Shown here piece after piece: positions 59,451-64,000 of a DNA stretch of 64,000 nt. Origin of the DNA: Mycobacterium triplex (GTDB taxonomy: Bacteria; Actinomycetota; Actinomycetes; Mycobacteriales; Mycobacteriaceae); NCBI RefSeq assembly GCF_000689255.1, contig NZ_HG964446.1:5445784-5509783 (forward strand). The letters are read 5' to 3'. Every line of letters starts with the position of its first letter. The first letter of the stretch is position 1. The translations under genes were made by a program, and so were the position numbers. A model generated the notes under the pieces. That model was not told the origin of the DNA. It made no database searches and saw nothing but the letters and a program-made list of their open reading frames with translations.

Positions 59451-60269
59451 CTACTTCGCCGTCATCTTGATGCCGATCGCGGTGACAACCACGTTGACGA
59501 CGAACAGGGACATGAAGGCATAGACCACGGTTTCGTTCACCGCGTTGCCAACGGCTTTGGCGCCCCCGCCGGTGATCGACAGGCCTCGATAGCAGGCGAC
59601 CAAACCGGCGATGAGGCCGAAAAGGGCTGCCTTGACACACGAGATGACCACCTCGGGCACGCCGGTGAGCAAGGTGATACCCGCGGCGAACGCGCCGGGG
59701 TTGACGTCTTGGACAAATACCGAAAAGACGTAGCCGCCAAGGACGCCGATGATGACGACGAGGCTGTTGAGCAGAAAGGCCACCAACCCGGACGCCAGCA
59801 TGCGCGGGGTGACCAACCGCTGGATCGGGTTGATGCCCAGCACTTCCATCGCGTCGATTTCTTCGCGAATCGTTCGCGATCCCAGGTCGGCACACATCGC
59901 CGTGGCACCCGCGCCCGCCACGATCAAAACCGTGACCAGTGGGCCGAGCTGGGTGACCGCCCCGAACGCCGCACCGGCACCGGAGAGATCCGCCGCACCC
60001 AGTTCACGCAACAAGATGTTGAGCGTGAAGCTGACGAGCACGGTAAACGGAATCGCGACCAGCAAGGTGGGAGCCAGCGACACTCGCGCGACAAACCAGG
60101 ACTGCTCCAAAAACTCCCGCCACTGGAAAGGCCGGCGGAACACGAACTTGACCGCGTCGGCCGACATTGCGAACAAGGCCCCGACAGCCTGCATGGGCCC
60201 GGAAATGTCCCATTTCAGTTTCAGCGCAGGCAATCCCGTCGACCAGTGGTCAGCGCCCTTAGTTGCCAT
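59451..60269 (-). CDS. yrbEA: YrbEA permease (MlaE family) of the mce operon
   Basis: A 272-aa permease, first gene of the mce operon: FVARVSLAPTLLVAIPFTVLV, the conserved IREEIDAMEVLGINPIQRL loop (EExDAME) and C-terminal helices ending VVTAIGIKMTAK. The ATG has only a weak AAGGG upstream. The promoter must lie in the 355-bp gap to the CoA-transferase gene. Confidence 0.92.
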   Translation of the reverse strand: MATKGADHWSTGLPALKLKWDISGPMQAVGALFAMSADAVKFVFRRPFQWREFLEQSWFVARVSLAPTLLVAIPFTVLVSFTLNILLRELGAADLSGAGAAFGAVTQLGPLVTVLIVAGAGATAMCADLGSRTIREEIDAMEVLGINPIQRLVTPRMLASGLVAFLLNSLVVIIGVLGGYVFSVFVQDVNPGAFAAGITLLTGVPEVVISCVKAALFGLIAGLVACYRGLSITGGGAKAVGNAVNETVVYAFMSLFVVNVVVTAIGIKMTAK

Positions 60270-60624
60270 CTACGACAGCCCTTCCCAAGCTACGAGACTG
60301 TCAGTCTTGTTCTTGCGCAATAGCTGCGATAGATTCGGTTGGAGCGAAAGCTTGCCGCCGCTGGCGAGATGCCTACTGGGCAGCCGGATCCCGGCATCGG
60401 TCTCCGATGACGCAGCCGCTACCAACCTCACGCCAGGCCTCCGTTCTGTCGCGTGAGAAAGCGTCCGGCCATTGTGACTCATGCCACGTCCACGCGGAGC
60501 AAAAAACGCGCAACCGTTATCGAACGCCGCGGAGCCGCCGCACCCGGATGGGGTGGGCGGGTCGGCATGCAGGAAACGTTCGGCTTGGACAATTGAGGGC
60601 TGCTCCGCTTCTTGAGTGAGGGGT
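60270..60624. other. 355-bp intergenic region upstream of the mce operon
   Basis: Between yrbEA and the CoA-transferase gene, both on the minus strand. No plausible coding frame. It should contain the CoA-transferase terminator at its right end and the mce promoter at its left end. No recognisable regulator palindrome comparable to those elsewhere in the window was found. Confidence 0.5.
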
Positions 60625-61830
60625 TTAGGTGACGGCGCCGGCCGTCTTGAGTTCGATAATGCGGTCCCAGTCGAGTCCCAATTCCTGCAGTATCTCGTCG
60701 GTTTGTTCGGCAAATCCGGGCGCGGGCCCGGTTTGCGGTGCGGTGACGTCGAACTGAACCGGGTTGGCGACCAGCTCGAGTTCGCCTGCCCGGACAACGT
60801 ATTCGTTGGCGCGGATTTGGGTGTCATCGACGGCTTGCAGTGTGTCCTGCACCGGGGCCCATGGCCCGGCCAACGTGGCAAAGCGCTCGCTCCACTCGGC
60901 AAGAGTGCGGGTTGCGATCACCTTCGTCAAGATCTCAACGGCTTCTGCCGTATTCGCGGTGATCTGCTCGATGGTGGAAAAACGCGGATCGTCGGCCAGC
61001 TCGGGCAGGTCAACGTGCCGGCACACATCGGCCCAAAACTTTGTCGGCTGCATCATCACGAAGGAGATGTAGCGGCCGTCCGATGTCGTGTACAGCCCTA
61101 CCAACGGGTTGTTGGGCGCGCCGTGCACACCCGGTGGCGGTGCCTCCAGCCGTTGGTTCAGGTGCTTGGTCAACGCGACGGTGTGACCCATCGACCACAG
61201 CCCGCTGCCGAGCAATGACACGTCGACGATCGACGGTTCGCCGGTACGCTCGCGCTTGAGCAACGCCGCCGCGATGCCGCCCGCCAGATTGGTCCCCGAG
61301 ATGGTGTCGCCGTAGGCAGGTCCCGGTGGCGCGATCATGCCGGGCATCCCCGCCGGAGTGATGGTGGCGGCCGTGCCGGCCCGGCACCAGAAGGCGGTCA
61401 TGTCGTAACCGCCCTTGGTCGCCTCTTCCCCGCGGGGTCCGAGCGCGCTGCCGCGCGCGTAGATGATCGACGGGTTCACCGCGCGGATGTCGTCGACATC
61501 GATGCCGAACTTCTGCCGGGCACCGGGCAGGAAGCTCGTCAAGAACACGTCCGAGCGCCGGGCCAACTCGTAGAGAACTTCCTTGCCCTCGGGAACCGAC
61601 ATGTCGAGTCCGACGCTGCGCTTGCCGCGGTTGGCGTGCTCGATGTTGGGATTCGGATCACCGTCGACGCGCAGCATGCCGGTCTGCCGAAGTCCACGCT
61701 GGGGGTCGCCGGTCACCGCGTGCTCGACTTTGACCACGTCTGCGCCCCATTCGGCCAACACCGCGCCCGCCGACGGGACGAACCCGTACATGGCCACTTC
61801 CAGCACGCGAATGCCGTCTAACGGCCTCAT
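60625..61830 (-). CDS. CaiB/BaiF class III CoA-transferase
   Basis: A 401-aa family III CoA-transferase: N-terminal LDGIRVLEVAMYGFVPSAGA, AEWGADVVKVEH, the catalytic-Asp region TKGGYDMTAFWCRAG and the PPGPAYGDTISG segment. It transfers CoA between acids via an aspartyl-CoA thioester; the substrates are unknown. It is 354 bp upstream of yrbEA on the same strand and divergent from an SDR-ferredoxin-P450 cassette, so it may activate the acid that the oxidative enzymes handle (inference). Confidence 0.88.
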   Translation of the reverse strand: MRPLDGIRVLEVAMYGFVPSAGAVLAEWGADVVKVEHAVTGDPQRGLRQTGMLRVDGDPNPNIEHANRGKRSVGLDMSVPEGKEVLYELARRSDVFLTSFLPGARQKFGIDVDDIRAVNPSIIYARGSALGPRGEEATKGGYDMTAFWCRAGTAATITPAGMPGMIAPPGPAYGDTISGTNLAGGIAAALLKRERTGEPSIVDVSLLGSGLWSMGHTVALTKHLNQRLEAPPPGVHGAPNNPLVGLYTTSDGRYISFVMMQPTKFWADVCRHVDLPELADDPRFSTIEQITANTAEAVEILTKVIATRTLAEWSERFATLAGPWAPVQDTLQAVDDTQIRANEYVVRAGELELVANPVQFDVTAPQTGPAPGFAEQTDEILQELGLDWDRIIELKTAGAVT

Positions 61831-62270
61831 CTATTGCCGCCCCTCATCGAGCCGATGACCTCCCGAGTGGGTGGGATGGATCGAGGGGAACGCCTTCTCG
61901 CCTGCGATCCGCCGGCCATCGATCAGCAGTCGGCGGGCGGCCCCAGGAGCTGGCTTTTCCGCGACGTCCGAGACTGTGACCTGGGTTGGCATTCGGCTCC
62001 TCTTGTGGTGACCGTCACGAAAATTTCATTCTCTTCCCGGGCGAATCTTACATTCGAATCTCGAGAATTCAAGAAAGTCATAGGAATGGGACAAGGTCAC
62101 TGACCAGCGCCGCGGGGCCGGGAACGGAAGCGCATAACCAGCCTCGGCCCAGGCAGCAGCGCGTTTCGCGGCGATGTTGCACGCCACTTCGATGCGAGAG
62201 TAAGGTTCTCATAATTGCGAAGGAGATTCTTTGTGACTGAGACGGCCGCATTTGCCCTCGGGGCACTGGC
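61831..62270. other. 440-bp divergent intergenic region
   Basis: Lies between the CoA-transferase and the SDR cassette. An 89-codon frame at 61834-62103 has no codon or family support and is not called. AT-rich parts (62020-62080 and 62195-62220) carry promoter-like and operator-like elements. A 13-codon upstream ORF (62233-62274) leads into the SDR gene. Confidence 0.55.
62187..62215 (+). promoter_or_regulatory. Candidate promoter with operator-like GAGAGTAAGGTTCTC
   Basis: A CATAAT -10-like element (62210-62215) and a weak TTCGAT -35-like element near 62188-62193 enclose GAGAGTAAGGTTCTC (62196-62210), a 15-mer matching 11 of 15 positions of the palindrome at 40954-40968. Suggests a shared regulator type; not proven. 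Confidence 0.4.
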
Positions 62271-62274
62271 GTGA
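62233..62274 (+). CDS. Possible 13-aa leader ORF overlapping the SDR start
   Basis: GTG at 62233 sits 6 bases after AAGGAGA, the best ribosome-binding site in the area. It reads VTETAAFALGALA and stops at a TGA overlapping the GTG of the SDR gene (GTGA). The SDR gene has no ribosome-binding site of its own, so translation of this short ORF could be needed to start the SDR by coupling. Whether the peptide has a role is unknown. Confidence 0.45.
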   Translation: MTETAAFALGALA

Positions 62275-62972
62275 AGACCGCGGTGGTCACCGGCGGCGGT
62301 TCCGGGATCGGTCTGGCGGTCGCCCATCGGCTGCGCGCCGACGGTCTTGACGTCGCAACCATCGACCTGAGGCCCTCGGACGCCGAACTGTCCTTCACCG
62401 CCGACGTGACGAACCGCTCCCAGGTGGACGCCGCGCTGTCGGCAATCCGCGCGCAATTGGGACCGGTCGCCATTCTGGTCAACGCCGCGGGCCTGGACGG
62501 ATTCAAGCGATTCAGCAACATCTCGTTCGAGGACTGGCAACGCGTCGTCGACGTCAATCTGCACGGCGTCTTCCACATGACCCAGGCGGTGCTGCCCGAC
62601 ATGGTCGAGGCGGGGTGGGGACGCATCGTCAACATCTCGTCGTCGAGCACACATTCCGGCGCTCCCTATATGTCTCACTACGTCGCGGCCAAGTCGGCGG
62701 TCAACGGACTCACCAAGTCGCTGGCCCTCGAGTACGGACCCAGCGGGATCACGGTCAACGCGGTGCCGCCCGGTTTCATCGACACCCCGATGCTGCGCGC
62801 CGCCGAAAAGAACGGGTTCCTCGGCAATATCGAGGAGACCATTGCCCGTACCCCAGTGCGGCGGATGGGCAAACCGGAGGACATCGCGGCCGCGTGCGCG
62901 TTCCTGATATCCGAGGAGGCCGGCTACATCACCGGCCAGATATTGGGCGTCAATGGCGGCCGAAACACCTGA
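62271..62972 (+). CDS. Short-chain dehydrogenase/reductase (SDR)
   Basis: A 233-aa classical SDR: cofactor motif TGGGSGIG (7-14), NAAG-equivalent VNAAGLDG, catalytic Ser in NISSSSTHSG, and YVAAK (Y-x3-K). The C-terminal PEDIAAACAFLISEEAGYITGQILGVNGG is typical. D37 after the second strand (TIDLRPSD) suggests NAD(H) preference. It is the first full gene of an SDR-ferredoxin-P450 cassette. Substrate probably a hydroxylated product of the P450 (inference). Confidence 0.9.
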   Translation: MKTAVVTGGGSGIGLAVAHRLRADGLDVATIDLRPSDAELSFTADVTNRSQVDAALSAIRAQLGPVAILVNAAGLDGFKRFSNISFEDWQRVVDVNLHGVFHMTQAVLPDMVEAGWGRIVNISSSSTHSGAPYMSHYVAAKSAVNGLTKSLALEYGPSGITVNAVPPGFIDTPMLRAAEKNGFLGNIEETIARTPVRRMGKPEDIAAACAFLISEEAGYITGQILGVNGGRNT

Positions 62973-63034
62973 GCGAGGTCGTCGTCGGGACTACCGTAAC
63001 GCCAGCCACACCGCAGCCCCCAGGAGGAGACATC

Positions 63035-63235
63035 GTGAAGGTCTGGGTTGATTCAGAACGCTGCCAGGGCCACACCCTGTGCGCGATGATTGCGCCGGAT
63101 TCATTCGAGCTCAGCGACATTGACGGCAGTTCGTCGGCGGTCAACGAGGTGGTGCCGGCCGACCAGGAGGACAAGGTGCGCGAGGCCGCGCACTCGTGTC
63201 CGGAGCAGGCGATCATGATCACGGACGAAACCTAA
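63035..63235 (+). CDS. P450-type ferredoxin with His in place of a cluster Cys
   Basis: A 66-aa single-cluster ferredoxin: Cys10-x2-His13-x2-Cys16 and Cys55-Pro (CQGHTLC, then SCPEQAI). The second ligand position is His instead of Cys, so it holds a [3Fe-4S] or a non-standard [4Fe-4S] cluster, as seen in several mycobacterial P450 redox partners. The GTG has AGGAGGAG upstream; frame further up overlaps the SDR. It lies 13 bp before the P450 gene and is its likely electron donor. Confidence 0.92.
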   Translation: MKVWVDSERCQGHTLCAMIAPDSFELSDIDGSSSAVNEVVPADQEDKVREAAHSCPEQAIMITDET

Positions 63236-63248
63236 AGGGAGACAGCAC

Positions 63249-64000
63249 TTGAGCGTCGACGATGTCGCGAGCGACGGCGAACACGAGAAGCCGCGGTACC
63301 ACTTCGACCGCAACACCGCGGAGTACCGCTCGCAGTTCAACCAGATCACCGAGGAGATGCACGCCAAGTGCCCGATGGCGTGGACCGACACCTACGGCGG
63401 GCACTGGGTCGCGGCCGGCAGCCACGAGGTGTTCGAGCTCGCCCGCTGCCCCGCGGTCTCCAACGACCACGACATCAACAACGAACGCCGCGGCTACGGT
63501 GGGATTTCCATCCCGAAGGCCAGGCGCGTCAGCATGGTGCGCGGCGGCATCCTCGAGATGGACGACCCGGAGCACCGCACCTACCGCAACGTGCTCAACC
63601 CCTACCTGTCGCCGGCCGCGGTCAAACGCTGGGAGCCGTTCATTCACGACGTGACCCGCGCCTGCCTCGACGAGAAGATCGAAACGGGCAGCATCGACTT
63701 CGTCGACGACCTGGCCAACGTCGTACCCGCGGTGCTGACCTTGGCGATGCTGGGCATCCCATTGAAGAAGTGGAACTTGTACAGCGAACCGGTGCACGCG
63801 GCGGTCTACACACCGGAGCACTCCCCCGACATCGAGCGGGTCACCGCGATGCATCGGGAGATGGGCCTCGACATGGTCAACAACATGCTCGAGATTCGCG
63901 AGAATCCGCGGCCCGGCATCGTCAATGGACTGCTGCAGATGCGGATTGACGGCGAGCCCGCCCCGGACCTGGAAATCCTGGGGAATCTCGGCCTGGTCAT
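63249..64000 (+). CDS. Cytochrome P450, N-terminal part (cut by window end)
   Basis: An open frame of 250 codons running off the window. TTG at 63249, with AGGGAGA seven bases upstream, gives LSVDDVASDGEHEKPRYHFD. P450 landmarks present: HWVAAGSHEVFELAR (A-B region), ILEMDDPEHRTYRNVLNPYLS (C-helix, with the conserved D-P-x-H-R) and FVDDLANVVPAVLTLAMLGI. The I-helix, ExxR and haem loop lie beyond the edge. It follows a ferredoxin gene and forms a cassette with the SDR. Confidence 0.88.
   Translation, partial: MSVDDVASDGEHEKPRYHFDRNTAEYRSQFNQITEEMHAKCPMAWTDTYGGHWVAAGSHEVFELARCPAVSNDHDINNERRGYGGISIPKARRVSMVRGGILEMDDPEHRTYRNVLNPYLSPAAVKRWEPFIHDVTRACLDEKIETGSIDFVDDLANVVPAVLTLAMLGIPLKKWNLYSEPVHAAVYTPEHSPDIERVTAMHREMGLDMVNNMLEIRENPRPGIVNGLLQMRIDGEPAPDLEILGNLGLV

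Noticed and set aside
58230..60323. A 697-codon plus-strand frame across yrbEA/yrbEB/mceA.
   Set aside because: Antisense shadow of three well-supported genes; the translation is charged low-complexity without motifs.
61834..62103. An 89-codon plus-strand frame in the CoA-transferase/SDR intergenic region.
   Set aside because: No ribosome-binding site, no recognisable motif, AT-rich non-coding composition in its second half, and it overlaps likely promoter elements.

Overview
The window is GC-rich chromosomal DNA from a mycobacterium, most likely a slow grower. The evidence is a complete yrbE/mce operon, an rpfA gene behind a ydaO-type (c-di-AMP) leader, F420-dependent luciferase-like oxidoreductases, many fad genes and P450/ferredoxin modules. 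Gene order from the left edge to about 19 kb, and again from 28.3 to 37.5 kb, follows (from memory) M. tuberculosis Rv0883c to Rv0853c. The PPE13 and PE_PGRS15 genes found in that stretch of M. tuberculosis are absent here. No tRNA, rRNA, CRISPR array, insertion sequence or phage gene was recognised.

Conserved block 1 (0.1-19.0 kb): the cell-division regulator sepH; a marR-rRNA methyltransferase-DUF2537 operon; an MFS/DUF2771 pair; a GST-like reductase; fadE10 and cspB; a molybdopterin cluster (moaA2-moaD2 on one side, moaC2-mog-moaE2 on the other) flanking rpfA and its riboswitch; and a helicase pair (an XPB-associated protein and XPB).

Accessory block A (19.0-28.2 kb), inserted between the xpb and fadB positions: two FAD monooxygenases, two LLM-type oxidoreductases, an Ltp-like thiolase with its DUF35 partner, an ABM-type monooxygenase, and a TetR gene with a clear palindromic operator. 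The block ends with a membrane-protein gene whose ribosome-binding site lies in the arm of an 11-bp perfect inverted repeat. Conserved block 2 (28.3-37.5 kb): fadB-fadA, a 20-bp tandem-repeat array, dapC, three SRPBCC proteins around the racemase-like gene far, and the thiamine-diphosphate decarboxylase pdc.

Accessory block B (37.5-64 kb): a Bfd-like ferredoxin; an acyl-CoA synthetase/amidohydrolase operon; an LpqH-like lipoprotein; an enoyl-CoA hydratase with an MmpS-like secreted protein; a TetR/P450 divergon; and a four-gene membrane operon (two paralogous multi-pass proteins plus cytochrome-oxidase subunit III-like and IV-like proteins) opposite a TetR gene with a perfect operator. The last is the best candidate here for an undescribed system. 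Two Mce-associated proteins converge on a full yrbEAB-mceABCDEF operon. The window ends with a CoA-transferase divergent from an SDR-ferredoxin-P450 cassette that is cut by the window edge.
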